A stretch of DNA of 38,605 bases from an uncultured Erysipelotrichaceae bacterium (GCA_902786245.1 CADABS010000024.1:1-38605); one strand, 5' to 3'; counted from the stretch's first letter, positions 9,636 to 18,324 are shown. Program-made: numbers and translations. The notes: generated by a model not told the origin, from the sequence alone.

Positions 9636-12283
9636 GACTGTTCGGTTATTATGCCTGGCATTCGGTGATCAATCAGCTCCGCAAGGTATTCAAAACCTGG
9701 GTGCTGGTCTTCATTCTTGTCTGTGCACTGATCGGCGGCATGGTCGGCTACGGTGCCGCAAAACTCGAAGATGCGGCAGCACCGGAAGAAGATATCAGTG
9801 AAATCATCGATGATGATGCGGTCATTGAAGAAGCAGGCATGTCCTTTGAGGATTTCGCCGGGATCGAAGGCTCCGCTGCCATTGAACTGGCGGCCGGGGC
9901 GATCATCCTGGCCATGTGCGCATTCCAGATCATCAGCGCCGACCAGAACGGATCAAAGATCTTCCTGCCGGCCGATGTCAATCTGCTGTTCGCTTCCCCG
10001 ATGCAGCCGCAGTCGGTACTGATGTTCCGTCTGGCCACCCAGACCGGCACGGCCCTGCTGGGTACGGTATATCTGTTCTTCCAGATACCCAATCTCGTGC
10101 TGAATGCCGGCATGAGTCTGACCGGTGCACTGGGACTGATCATCTCCTGGGGCATGACGATCATCGTTTCAAGACTGCTGCAGACACTGGTGTATACATA
10201 TACATCCACGGTCCCCGGCACAAAGAAATATATCCGTACCGGCACCTATGCCGTGATTGCGGTTCTGGCTGCTGCCTTTGCGGCTTATGCTCTGCTGAGC
10301 CATGAGCCATGGCTGAAGGCCGCAGACAGTTTCTTCAATTCCCCGGTTTCCAGATGGATACCGCTGTGGGGATGGCTGAAAGGCTTCTGCCGCTTTTCCA
10401 TTGACGGAAACCTGCCGATGTCCCTGCTGTCTGCAGCCCTTGTCATCCTCGGCTGCGTTCTGACTTCCGCATGCATCTATAGAATCAAAGCAGACTTCTA
10501 TGAAGATGCCATGGCAAGATCGCAGGAAGTCGCGGAGATGATGGAACGGATCAATTCCGATACTTCCGGACGCTTTGTCTTCGCAAAACGGAAAAAGGAC
10601 AGAGCCGATTCGATCGAGCGCGACGGTCTCCATAAAGGCTGGGGCGCATCGGTATTCTTCCACAAGACGATGTACAACCGCTTCCGCTTCGGCCATCTGC
10701 ACTATTTCACCAAGACAAGCGAGACATATCTCGTCATTGCCGTCTGTATGGCCCTGCTGCTGCGGTTTCTCGTGAATACACGGAGCGCTGTGCCGGTCAT
10801 CCTGGCAATCGGCGTCATGGTATTCTTCCGGACACTGGGCAATCCGATGGCGGAAGACACCCGGAATGAATACTTCCGGATGATTCCCGAGAATTCCTAT
10901 AAGAAACTGTTCTGGTCCATGCTGGCGGGCACCGCCAACTGCTTCCTGGATATCCTGCCGGGAATGATTGCAGCGGTACTGATCCTGCAGGGCGATGTAC
11001 TGCAGATGCTGGCAGGCATACCGCTGATCCTCTCCGTAGACTTCTACGCGACAAGCATCAGCACCTTCCTGGATGTATCGATTCCCTCTGCCATCGGCAA
11101 GACGATCAAGCAGGTCATTCAGATCATGTTCATCTACTTCGGTCTTCTGCCGGATATCGCCGTGATTGCCATCGGCATCACATTCAGCCATGCATATCTC
11201 GGTGCGGCGGCTGCTTCTCTTGTCAATCTTGCACTGGGTGCCGTATTCTTCTGTCTGATTCCGATCTGGCTGCAGCCCCAGGGCGGCACACCGCCGATCC
11301 GGCAGATCACAGAAACAGAATCAGATGCGAAGAAAGCATTCAACCGCTGCGGTCTGGCCCTGACTAACATGCTCGTCATGTCCGTTGCCGCCCAGACGGG
11401 TGTGCTGAAGATTGCCGAAAGCATCCGTCCGGGTATTGCGGAATCCGAAACCGGCGCCTGGCTGCTGACATTCCTGCCGATGTATCTGATTGCTGTACCT
11501 CTGGCACTGCTCATCCTGAAGCAGATGCCCAAAAGAAAGCTCAATGAGATCACTCTGCCGGCAAAATACATATGGATCCTTCCATTGATCTGTATCTTTA
11601 TCATGTATGCCGGAAACATCCTCGGCAGCGTCGTCGTCATGTTCTTTGCATCGCTCAGACCTGCCGTCGAGGAAATCAGCCCGATGAGCCTGTATATCAG
11701 TACCGGCTCCGTCTGGATGCGTATTCTGTTTGTCGTCATCCTGGCGCCGTGCATTGAAGAATTCGTATTCCGCAGACAGCTGATCGACCGTTTCAGTCTC
11801 TATGATGAAAAAGCCGCTGTGCTCATCTCTGCTTTGATGTTCGGTCTGTTCCACGGCAACTTCTCACAGTTCTTCTACTGTGTCGGACTGGGTCTTGTCT
11901 GGGGCTATGTCTATCTGAAGACAGGCAGACTGCGCTATACCATTGCAATGCATATGTTCGTCAACTTCGTCGGCGGCATCGTCGGACCGCTGCTGACGGA
12001 ATATGTCAATGCATCCCTGCCGTCATTCACGGAAATGGCAGACATGACCGTTTCCCAGATCATGACACCCCAGGTCATTCTCTATATTGCATATCTGATT
12101 CTGCTGATTGCCATGGCACTGGGCGGACTGGTTCTGTTCTTTACCGAAGCAGCCGGCAGACAGTATCTGACCGCACCGGAACAGATTCCTCTGAAGAAAA
12201 GGATGAAAGCTTCCCTGCTTTCACCCGGCATGATCTTATTCATCATTGCCACTTCAGCGCTGTTCATCAACAGTATCCTGTAG
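9632..12283 (+). CDS. ABC_export permease fused to CPBP intramembrane protease
   Basis: 883 residues. The N-terminal part (about 1-560) resembles the putative ABC exporter family: an early membrane helix (about 20-42), an acidic external stretch (about 46-75), and many further helices. The C-terminal part (about 580-883) is a CPBP (CAAX protease/Rce1-like) glutamic intramembrane protease with all three motifs: EEFVFR (709-714), FGLFH with His741, and HMFVN (His774, Asn778). So the protease is probably active. It pairs with the preceding ATPase by a 4-base ATGA overlap. Substrate is unknown; the riboswitch suggests a link to manganese. CPBP domains also occur in bacteriocin immunity, an alternative role. 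Confidence 0.88.
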   Translation: MRLFGYYAWHSVINQLRKVFKTWVLVFILVCALIGGMVGYGAAKLEDAAAPEEDISEIIDDDAVIEEAGMSFEDFAGIEGSAAIELAAGAIILAMCAFQIISADQNGSKIFLPADVNLLFASPMQPQSVLMFRLATQTGTALLGTVYLFFQIPNLVLNAGMSLTGALGLIISWGMTIIVSRLLQTLVYTYTSTVPGTKKYIRTGTYAVIAVLAAAFAAYALLSHEPWLKAADSFFNSPVSRWIPLWGWLKGFCRFSIDGNLPMSLLSAALVILGCVLTSACIYRIKADFYEDAMARSQEVAEMMERINSDTSGRFVFAKRKKDRADSIERDGLHKGWGASVFFHKTMYNRFRFGHLHYFTKTSETYLVIAVCMALLLRFLVNTRSAVPVILAIGVMVFFRTLGNPMAEDTRNEYFRMIPENSYKKLFWSMLAGTANCFLDILPGMIAAVLILQGDVLQMLAGIPLILSVDFYATSISTFLDVSIPSAIGKTIKQVIQIMFIYFGLLPDIAVIAIGITFSHAYLGAAAASLVNLALGAVFFCLIPIWLQPQGGTPPIRQITETESDAKKAFNRCGLALTNMLVMSVAAQTGVLKIAESIRPGIAESETGAWLLTFLPMYLIAVPLALLILKQMPKRKLNEITLPAKYIWILPLICIFIMYAGNILGSVVVMFFASLRPAVEEISPMSLYISTGSVWMRILFVVILAPCIEEFVFRRQLIDRFSLYDEKAAVLISALMFGLFHGNFSQFFYCVGLGLVWGYVYLKTGRLRYTIAMHMFVNFVGGIVGPLLTEYVNASLPSFTEMADMTVSQIMTPQVILYIAYLILLIAMALGGLVLFFTEAAGRQYLTAPEQIPLKKRMKASLLSPGMILFIIATSALFINSIL

Positions 12284-12288
12284 TACAT

Positions 12289-12317
12289 GCAGTACGGAAA
12301 ACCCGTACTGCTTTTTT
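12289..12317 (+). terminator. terminator of the ABC/CPBP unit
   Basis: GCAGTACGG (12289-12297) pairs perfectly with CCGTACTGC (12303-12311), followed by six T. It lies 5 bases after the stop codon. Confidence 0.9.
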
Positions 12318-12376
12318 CTGTCTGAGCATTTATATCGACATCCCGCATCCTCTCTGTCTATCCTGCAGCGAAAATC

Positions 12377-12405
12377 AAAAAAAGATACCGGAGAATTCCG
12401 GTACC
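12377..12405 (-). terminator. terminator of the tilS-hpt-ftsH operon
   Basis: On the minus strand TACCGGA (12403-12397) pairs with TCCGGTA (12392-12386) around ATTC, followed by a T run (12383-12377). Confidence 0.85.
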
Positions 12406-12416
12406 TCATATGTTCC

Positions 12417-14261
12417 TTACGAATTTGCGACTGCCAGTTCCTGGGCAGGTTCCGGCTCGCCATGGACGATGTGCTGGATCTGCTCAGCTGTCAGGGTTTC
12501 GTTTTCCATCAGAGCATTGGCAATCGCAATCAGCTGATCGCTGTGCTCTCTGATGATCTTTGCGGCCATGTCATGGCAGGAATTGACAATCTTTCTGACT
12601 TCCTGGTCGATTTCATAAGCCACTTCACCGGAGACATTGTTCGGTGAATTATAATCTCTGCCAAGGAATACGTTTTCGTTTCCGCTGTTGTACTTGATCG
12701 GTCCCAGATCGCTCATACCGTACAGAGTAACCATGTCTTTGGCAATGTTGGTTGCTCTTTCGATATCATTGATGGCACCAGTCGTTACATCGTCGAAGAA
12801 TGTTTCCTCAGCTACACGTCCGCCCATGTACGAAGTAATCGTCGCAAGCAGATCGTTCTTGGTGTTCATCATCTTTTCTTCCTTCGGTGTCATCAGGTTG
12901 TAGCCGCCTGCCTGACCGCGGGGAATGATCGTGACTTTCTGTACCACCTGGGCATTTTCCAGGAACAGACCGACGATGGCATGTCCGCTTTCGTGATAGG
13001 CAACCAGTTTCTTCGTCTTTTCATCATAGGTACGGCTTACCTTGGCCGGACCCATCATGACACGGTCGATTGCTTCATCGATATTGGACATCGAGATTTC
13101 TTCTTTGTTTTCACGGACTGCCAGAATCGCAGCTTCATTCAGTACGTTTTCAAGATCCGCACCGGAGAAGCCGGGCGTTCTCTTGGCCAGGGCATCCATA
13201 TTGATATCACTGGCGAAATGCTTGTTTCTGGCATGAACATTCAGGATTGCTTCACGGCCCTTGCGGTCCGGGAGAGAAACCGTGATCTGACGGTCGAATC
13301 TTCCCGCTCTCAGCAGCGCCGGGTCAAGGACATCGGGACGGTTGGTTGCGGCGATTACGACGATGCCGGTATTCTCTTCCATACCATCCATTTCAACAAG
13401 GAGCTGGTTCAGTGTCTGTTCACGTTCATCATGGCCGCCGCCGAAGCCTGCGCCTCTCTGACGTCCGACTGCGTCGATTTCATCGATGAAGATGATGCAC
13501 GGAGCAGTCTGCTGCGCCTTCTTGAACATATCGCGGACACGGGATGCACCGACACCGACGAACATTTCGACAAAGTCTGAACCGGAAATGCTGTAGAAAG
13601 GCACATTTGCCTCACCGGCAACTGCTTTGGCAAGCAGCGTCTTGCCGGTACCGGGATGGCCGCTCAGCAGTACGCCCTTGGGAATGCGGGCACCCATCTT
13701 TTCAAACTTCTTGGGATATTTCAGATAGTCGATGATTTCAGCCATTTCCTGCTTTTCTTCATCGCAGCCTGCGACATCCGAAAATCTGACCTTGATCTTG
13801 CCTTCCAGACGGGCTCTGCTTCTGGAGAATTCAAATGCCTTGTTATTGGCACCGCCGCCGTTCATTCTTGTGATCAGCCAGACTGAGAATCCGCCCATGA
13901 TTACAAACGGAATCAGAGTCAGCAGCGTATCCAGGAATACATTGGACGCATCCGCATCGGTAATGGAAAGCTTGGAACTGTCCAGTGTTTCCAGCAGAAC
14001 ATCGATTTCCTGTGTAGTTGAGGGAACCGTCGACTGGAAAACAACCTTCTGGTCATCTTTTTCATATGTACCTTTGACCGTTGTAATATTCGATCCGATC
14101 GCCAGAGAACTCTCGGTGATCTTTTCTTCTTTCAGAACTGTCTGCAGTTCCTGATAGGTCAGCGTTTTGACGGCGCTGCCCTGGTTCATCGTCATTAACA
14201 TGACGACGGAAAGAATTACAACCAGATAAGGCAGAAAGTTTGCAAATCTGTTTCTCTGCAT
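12417..14261 (-). CDS. ftsH: ATP-dependent zinc metalloprotease FtsH
   Basis: 614 residues. A membrane-anchored AAA+ protease that degrades misassembled membrane proteins and regulators. Helices lie at about 8-28 and 111-131 with an extracytoplasmic domain between. The AAA domain has Walker A at 201-208, Walker B IIFIDE (256-261) and the arginine-rich SRH around 302-323. The protease has HESGH (423-427) and a third zinc ligand at Asp499. Walker A reads GHPGTGKT where almost all FtsH have GPPGTGKT. GAGGAG inside the end of hpt serves the start. The tilS-hpt-ftsH order is conserved in Firmicutes. Confidence 0.97.
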   Translation of the reverse strand: MQRNRFANFLPYLVVILSVVMLMTMNQGSAVKTLTYQELQTVLKEEKITESSLAIGSNITTVKGTYEKDDQKVVFQSTVPSTTQEIDVLLETLDSSKLSITDADASNVFLDTLLTLIPFVIMGGFSVWLITRMNGGGANNKAFEFSRSRARLEGKIKVRFSDVAGCDEEKQEMAEIIDYLKYPKKFEKMGARIPKGVLLSGHPGTGKTLLAKAVAGEANVPFYSISGSDFVEMFVGVGASRVRDMFKKAQQTAPCIIFIDEIDAVGRQRGAGFGGGHDEREQTLNQLLVEMDGMEENTGIVVIAATNRPDVLDPALLRAGRFDRQITVSLPDRKGREAILNVHARNKHFASDINMDALAKRTPGFSGADLENVLNEAAILAVRENKEEISMSNIDEAIDRVMMGPAKVSRTYDEKTKKLVAYHESGHAIVGLFLENAQVVQKVTIIPRGQAGGYNLMTPKEEKMMNTKNDLLATITSYMGGRVAEETFFDDVTTGAINDIERATNIAKDMVTLYGMSDLGPIKYNSGNENVFLGRDYNSPNNVSGEVAYEIDQEVRKIVNSCHDMAAKIIREHSDQLIAIANALMENETLTAEQIQHIVHGEPEPAQELAVANS

Positions 14262-14265
14262 CTAT

Positions 14266-14820
14266 TTACTCCTCATTACTATATACTTCGTCCTTCAGAA
14301 CGCCGATATACGGCAGGCAGCGGAATTTCTGATCATAGTCCATACCGAATCCGACGACGAATGCGTCCGGTACGGTAAATCCGATATAATCCGCATAGAT
14401 ATCCGTAGTCCTGCGGCTCGGTTTATCCAGCAGCGTTACGATACGGACGCTCTCTGCACCTTTGTGCTTCAGTGTCTTGACGACTTCGGCAATCGTTCTG
14501 CCGGTATCGACAATATCTTCTACCAGCAGAATATCCAGACCTTTGACCGATGTATCCAGATCCTTGATAATCCGGATGTCGCCGGTGGACTTTGTACCGG
14601 CGTAGCTTGATACATCCATGAAGTCATACTGGATATCCATATCGATACAGCGGATCAGTTCACCCAGGAACGGAACGCTTCCTCTTAACAGCGCCACCAG
14701 CAGAAGCGGTTTGCCGCTGTTCTTATAATCTTCGGTGATCTGCCGCCCCAGTTCTCCGGCACGTTTTCTGATATCTTCTTCGCTGTACAGTACTTCTTTG
14801 ATTGAATTCTTTTCCCACAT
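14266..14820 (-). CDS. hpt: hypoxanthine phosphoribosyltransferase
   Basis: 184 residues from the ATG at 14820 (MWEKNSIKEV). It converts hypoxanthine or guanine and PRPP to IMP or GMP in purine salvage. The PRPP loop EDIVDTGRT is at residues 101-109, and the flexible loop SSYAGTKSTG precedes it at 71-80. The longer open frame (to 14910) overlaps tilS and is not used. Upstream sequence GCGGGG is a weak ribosome site. It lies 29 bases after tilS and 4 bases before ftsH. Confidence 0.95.
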   Translation of the reverse strand: MWEKNSIKEVLYSEEDIRKRAGELGRQITEDYKNSGKPLLLVALLRGSVPFLGELIRCIDMDIQYDFMDVSSYAGTKSTGDIRIIKDLDTSVKGLDILLVEDIVDTGRTIAEVVKTLKHKGAESVRIVTLLDKPSRRTTDIYADYIGFTVPDAFVVGFGMDYDQKFRCLPYIGVLKDEVYSNEE

Positions 14821-14849
14821 AGATATGACCCCGCTGCAGTTATTGTGTA

Positions 14850-16058
14850 TTAACCAGGATATTGTATCACATTGAAATCGGGCGTTACAGAGTAATGATT
14901 TACATCGCATCCCAGCCCGGGCACCAGAATAATGTCCCCGCGGCTGTTCACAACGACCGGCCAGGTCTCCCGTAAATACAGGGGAATATGGCGGTCGATG
15001 AAAAAACGGTGAACGCTCTTGGTACCGAAACGCATCCTGATCCGGTCGCCTTCCCGGAAGGAACGCACAGTCAGAGGAAAGTCATCCTCTTTCACCGTAC
15101 AGGCAAAGACACCCGGTGTTCCTTCTGTGATCCGGTATGTCTTTTTCATGATATTCCGCATTTCATCAAGGGATGCATAGGTATCTTCAAAAGGATCATA
15201 CAGATCAGCCATGAAGAAATGCCCGTCCTTCTGCACCAGATTTCTTTTCCCGATACGGATCATGAAATCATTCTGCTTCATCAGAATATGATCGGTTTCC
15301 AAAAGAAATGCACGGGAGAGATGGTCATTTCCCGCCGTCATCCGCAGCAGAGCGATTCTGTCTTCTTCCGGCAGATGCCGGTATTCTTCAAGCGATACCT
15401 CTGCATCGCGGATCATCGTCTTTACCCGGCAGGTTCTTTCCTGCTTTACGGCATTCTTCATTCTGATTTCCCGCAGAACCATATCCCTTTCCATCCGGGA
15501 CATCGGTTCAACCATGGTATGACGGATCCGGTTGCGGGCATAGCTTTCATCCGCATTGGTGGAATCGATATAATACCGGATCTTTCTTTCATCGCAGTAC
15601 TGTTCCAGCTGCTTCTTCGTATAGCCAAGAAGTGGTCTGACGACCCGTACGCCTTGGTACAGGATTTCTTCTTTCAGTCCGTAATACGACGGCTCTATAT
15701 TCTTTTCTTCCTGCATGAAATAGGTCTCGATCAGATCATCTTCATGATGGGCGACCATGATGCCGGCATAACTGTTTTCTTTCACAAGGCTGCAGAAAAA
15801 GGCATATCTTCTGTCTCTTGCGGCAGCTTCAAAATTCCCTGTATATACAAACGGTGTGTTCAGTACATGCACGGGAATATGATGTTCCTGACAGAACGAG
15901 CGCACATACATCTCTTCTTCATCTGCTTCGGGACGATGATGATAATTGACATGGGCACAGACGATATCCGTCTGACTGTCCAGGCACATTGAAAGCAGAG
16001 CCATTGAATCCGGCCCTCCCGATACGCCGATCAGCCATGTGCCTGCCATCTTTTTCAC
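14850..16058 (-). CDS. tilS: tRNA(Ile)-lysidine synthase
   Basis: 402 residues with a GTG start at 16058, or 399 with the ATG at 16049. It attaches lysine to C34 of the minor tRNA-Ile so that it reads AUA. The PP-loop ATPase motif SGGPDS is at 13-18; the C-terminal TilS domain includes FREGDRIRMRFGTKSV and the HIPLYLRE segment. No clear Shine-Dalgarno sequence precedes either start. A TATGAT lies 6 bases before the GTG, so a leaderless GTG message is possible. It heads the tilS-hpt-ftsH block. Confidence 0.94.
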   Translation of the reverse strand: MKKMAGTWLIGVSGGPDSMALLSMCLDSQTDIVCAHVNYHHRPEADEEEMYVRSFCQEHHIPVHVLNTPFVYTGNFEAAARDRRYAFFCSLVKENSYAGIMVAHHEDDLIETYFMQEEKNIEPSYYGLKEEILYQGVRVVRPLLGYTKKQLEQYCDERKIRYYIDSTNADESYARNRIRHTMVEPMSRMERDMVLREIRMKNAVKQERTCRVKTMIRDAEVSLEEYRHLPEEDRIALLRMTAGNDHLSRAFLLETDHILMKQNDFMIRIGKRNLVQKDGHFFMADLYDPFEDTYASLDEMRNIMKKTYRITEGTPGVFACTVKEDDFPLTVRSFREGDRIRMRFGTKSVHRFFIDRHIPLYLRETWPVVVNSRGDIILVPGLGCDVNHYSVTPDFNVIQYPG

Positions 16059-16065
16059 AGCAGAA

Positions 16066-16578
16066 TCATATCATATCGATGACTCTGTTTCTTACTGTTC
16101 TGAACATGGCACTGTCCACCGGCATATGCGCTTTGACATCAATGACTCTGGCTGTATTGACGAAGCGGAAATCATTGAGAAACAGGACCGAAGGACGGTT
16201 CATCCCCTCCAGCATACCGATCCGCATCAGATGTTTCTTGCCATTGGGATTGTCAGTACGGTCATAGGCCTGGGCATAAGTCTTCGGATTGCTGGTCATC
16301 GGCACACACAGTGCCTTGCGGTTTTTGACGGAGATAATCAGTCCGAAATGCTGGTAGCCGACCTCATTGAGATAGGCCATGCCGAAATCCATATAGCAGA
16401 TATCTCCCGGCCGCACCCGGATACCCATTGCCTCACCGGATGACATCCGCGACCGGATGATCCAGTTGGCCTCTGAGATCAGAGAGCCCGTATAATGTTC
16501 CGGTATCAGGGTTTCATAAATACCTGCCCGGTAGCGCATATACTGCGTCCACATCTTTTCATTATTTTTCACTGTCAT
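16066..16578 (-). CDS. PemK/MazF-like toxin protein, orphan
   Basis: 170 residues from the ATG at 16578. The central part fits the MazF/PemK fold: GDICYMDFG (about 88-96), then GLIISV, VPMTSNP, and a C-terminal block around SVLFLNDFRFVNTARVID. It is longer than classic MazF (about 110 residues) owing to an extra 80-residue helical N-terminus. If active it would be an endoribonuclease, but no MazE-like partner is adjacent. The start is preceded by a strong AAGGAAGGAG that lies in the 3' arm of a hairpin formed by the 60-bp repeat. Upstream in-frame ATG within the repeat would add an 18-residue extension. Confidence 0.65.
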   Translation of the reverse strand: MTVKNNEKMWTQYMRYRAGIYETLIPEHYTGSLISEANWIIRSRMSSGEAMGIRVRPGDICYMDFGMAYLNEVGYQHFGLIISVKNRKALCVPMTSNPKTYAQAYDRTDNPNGKKHLMRIGMLEGMNRPSVLFLNDFRFVNTARVIDVKAHMPVDSAMFRTVRNRVIDMI

Positions 16579-16635
16579 AAAGAAAAACTCCTTCCTTTGT
16601 GTATATACGCAGGGAAAGAGCTTTTTACGCATTTT
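16576..16635 (-). repeat. 60-bp direct repeat, copy 1 (leader with SD-masking hairpin)
   Basis: This block is nearly identical to 17367-17425 (one A inserted here). Read on the minus strand, CTCTTTCC (16620-16613) can pair with GGAAGGAG (16595-16588), which is the ribosome site of the MazF-like gene. A T run and the ATG follow directly. The same hairpin also looks like a terminator or attenuator. Upstream lies TATAAT (16651-16646, minus strand). The repeat also encodes a short peptide, MRKKLFPCVYTQRKEF, in frame with the downstream gene. Confidence 0.85.
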
Positions 16636-16636
16636 T

Positions 16637-16997
16637 TCACAGCAGATTATATGACATGCCCGATTCATTTATATAGCGGTCCTGCGTTTCCTCCATGGAA
16701 CCGGCTCCAAAAAGAGCAAGCATATAGTCTTCATGTTCATGAAAGATATTAATGATTTGAATACTGTCTTCTGAAACACGGAAAAAAACATAATTATGAG
16801 CAATATAAACATATCGATAATCCGTATCAACACCGTACATTCCGCGCAGAGACACCCCGCTTTCCGGATGAATCTGCAGCAGATGAAGCCGATCTGTAAT
16901 CCGCTGCAGTGTCCTTAAGCTGACTTCTCCGCCGAAGTGGAAACTAAGCTTTTTTTATCTTTTTCAGTTTTCTGCGATACTGCAGCGAATAAACCAG
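16637..16997 (-). pseudogene. decayed ParE/RelE-type toxin
   Basis: The C-terminal two thirds are readable in one frame (from about 16920 to 16637): RITDRLHLLQIHPESGVSL, then a YRYVYIAHNYVFFRV strand typical of ParE toxins. Further upstream that frame hits stops. A fitting N-terminus (LQYRRKLKKIKKA) is found in another frame right after the antitoxin stop and ends in TAG. So the gene carries at least one frameshift, probably also a deletion, and lacks a normal start codon behind the GGAG at 17002-16999. A GTG at 16855 could start only a 72-residue fragment. Confidence 0.7.
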
Positions 16998-17002
16998 TCT
17001 CC

Positions 17003-17263
17003 TCAATCAGAAATCCCCATTTCTTTTTCCAGCACATCCGCTTCAATCCAGCCGCTTTTCTGTGCTTCATCTTCTGCTGCTTTCAGATCTGTCAGAAGAT
17101 GATACATTGCCTTTACTCTGTCGAGTTCATCTGCTTCTTCGATACGCATAATGGCATAGGCACCGTGGCCGTTTCTTGTCAGATATACTCTTTTCTTTTC
17201 GTCAACTTCTCTTAATACATCCGTATAGTTTCTTAAGTCAGAAATCGGTTTTATACTTGGCAT
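17003..17263 (-). CDS. Phd/YefM-family antitoxin
   Basis: 86 residues from the ATG at 17263, preceded by AGGCGG. The sequence PISDLRNYTDVLREVDEKK, then VYLTRNGHGAYAIMRIE, is the Phd/YefM DNA-binding fold; the C-terminal part (about 55-86) is the toxin-binding tail. It normally represses its own operon and neutralises the toxin encoded next. Here the following ParE gene is broken, so the antitoxin is an intact remnant, which may still act as repressor or guard against related toxins elsewhere. Confidence 0.85.
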   Translation of the reverse strand: MPSIKPISDLRNYTDVLREVDEKKRVYLTRNGHGAYAIMRIEEADELDRVKAMYHLLTDLKAAEDEAQKSGWIEADVLEKEMGISD

Positions 17264-17297
17264 ATTCTTTCCGCCTTTCTCAATGTTCTGTACGGAT

Positions 17298-17326
17298 ATT
17301 ATATGAATCATTTCAAACCCATGCAA
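17298..17326 (-). promoter_or_regulatory. promoter of the antitoxin gene
   Basis: Minus strand TTGCAT (17326-17321), 17-bp spacer, perfect TATAAT (17303-17298); the ATG follows 34 bases later. The -35 box is weak. Confidence 0.5.
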
Positions 17327-17366
17327 ATTAACATGTGAATATTGCATCATCCAATCTGTTCTCCGG

Positions 17367-17425
17367 CATAAAGAAAACTCCTTCCTTTGTGTATATACGC
17401 AGGGAAAGAGCTTTTTACGCATTTT
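17367..17425 (-). repeat. 60-bp direct repeat, copy 2
   Basis: Second copy of the block at 16576-16635, same orientation. The same hairpin arms are present (17410-17403 with 17385-17378). It starts at the stop codon of the DUF1146 gene and ends in an ATG that opens only 13 codons, so it may serve here as a terminator, or be a leader cut off from its gene. Confidence 0.85.
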
Positions 17426-17624
17426 ATCTGTAAATAAATTCAAGAATGAATGATCCTGCCATCCATGCCAGTGCCATGGCCATCATGACGTACAGGACCT
17501 GTGCCTGCCGTACATGGGAACCTCTGAGAAACTTCTCATAATGCAGCGCGCTCAGCCCGTACCAGGCTGCCGCAAACGCTGCGAGATACACTGCGCTCCG
17601 GCAGAAAAACATGGTCATTGACAT
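17424..17624 (-). CDS. DUF1146 (YwzB-like) small membrane protein
   Basis: 66 residues with two hydrophobic helices (about 8-25 and 40-62) joined by a basic loop (YEKFLRGSHVRQAQ). Size and pattern match the DUF1146 family, which in Firmicutes is found near upp and the ATP synthase genes. Function is unknown. Its ATG at 17624 directly follows the upp stop codon, so translation is probably coupled; an ATG at 17618 is an alternative start. Confidence 0.75.
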   Translation of the reverse strand: MSMTMFFCRSAVYLAAFAAAWYGLSALHYEKFLRGSHVRQAQVLYVMMAMALAWMAGSFILEFIYR

Positions 17625-18245
17625 TTACTTCGTGCCGAAAATTCTGTCGCCGGCATCGCCCAGACCCGGAACGATGTAGCCGGTCTCATTGAGTTTTTCA
17701 TCCAGCGCTGCCAGATACAGATCGACATCCGGATGCGCTTCTTCCAGTGCCTTGACACCTTCCGGTGCGCCGACCAGGCAGACCATCTTGATATTCTTTG
17801 CGCCGCGCTTCTTGATCATATTGATCGCATCAACAGCGCTTCCGCCTGTTGCAAGCATCGGGTCGACGACCATGACGATCGCGTCTTCCAGATTCTTCGG
17901 GAACTTTGCGAAATATTCGTGCGGTTCCAGTGTTTCCTCATCTCTGTACAAGCCGATGAAGCCGACCTTGGCAGTCGGAACCAGACGGCGGATACCGTCC
18001 AGCAGGCCGATGCCTGCTCTCAGGATCGGAACGATGATGACTTCCTTGGACAGTTCATAGCCTGTCATCTTTGCCATCGGTGTTTCAATTTCAACCGGCT
18101 TGACCGGCAGGTCGCGGCATACTTCATACGCCATCAGTTCTGCAATTTCATCAAGATGCTCACGGAAATCTTTGGTACCGCAGTTCTTGTCTCTCATCTG
18201 TGTCAGTTTATGCGTGATTAAAGGGTGATCGAGTACTGTAAGCAT
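17625..18245 (-). CDS. upp: uracil phosphoribosyltransferase
   Basis: 206 residues, normal length. It salvages uracil with PRPP to UMP. The PRPP-binding motif [11 protein letters not shown] is at about 127-137 and the uracil-binding C-terminus contains [10 protein letters not shown]. The start at 18245 has GGAGGAG upstream; the longer open frame upstream is not coding. It is followed without a gap by the DUF1146 gene. Confidence 0.97.
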   Translation of the reverse strand: MLTVLDHPLITHKLTQMRDKNCGTKDFREHLDEIAELMAYEVCRDLPVKPVEIETPMAKMTGYELSKEVIIVPILRAGIGLLDGIRRLVPTAKVGFIGLYRDEETLEPHEYFAKFPKNLEDAIVMVVDPMLATGGSAVDAINMIKKRGAKNIKMVCLVGAPEGVKALEEAHPDVDLYLAALDEKLNETGYIVPGLGDAGDRIFGTK

Positions 18246-18276
18246 AATTTGAACTCCTCCGTTTTTCTCTTTTACA

Positions 18277-18305
18277 ATGATATTCCAATCCAGGCGCACA
18301 GGCAA
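18277..18305 (-). promoter_or_regulatory. upp promoter
   Basis: Minus strand TTGCCT (18305-18300), 17-bp spacer, TATCAT (18282-18277), 31 bases before the start codon. It lies back to back with the TATACT at 18313-18318 of the divergent glycosyltransferase gene. Confidence 0.6.
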
Positions 18306-18324
18306 GGTGGTGTATACTGATACT

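Noticed and set aside
16637-16855. A separate 72-residue gene
   Set aside because: It is the C-terminal part of a ParE-type toxin whose N-terminal part is upstream in another frame.
17367-17425. A 13-codon gene starting at the end of the second 60-bp repeat
   Set aside because: Too short, no recognisable product; more likely a severed leader.
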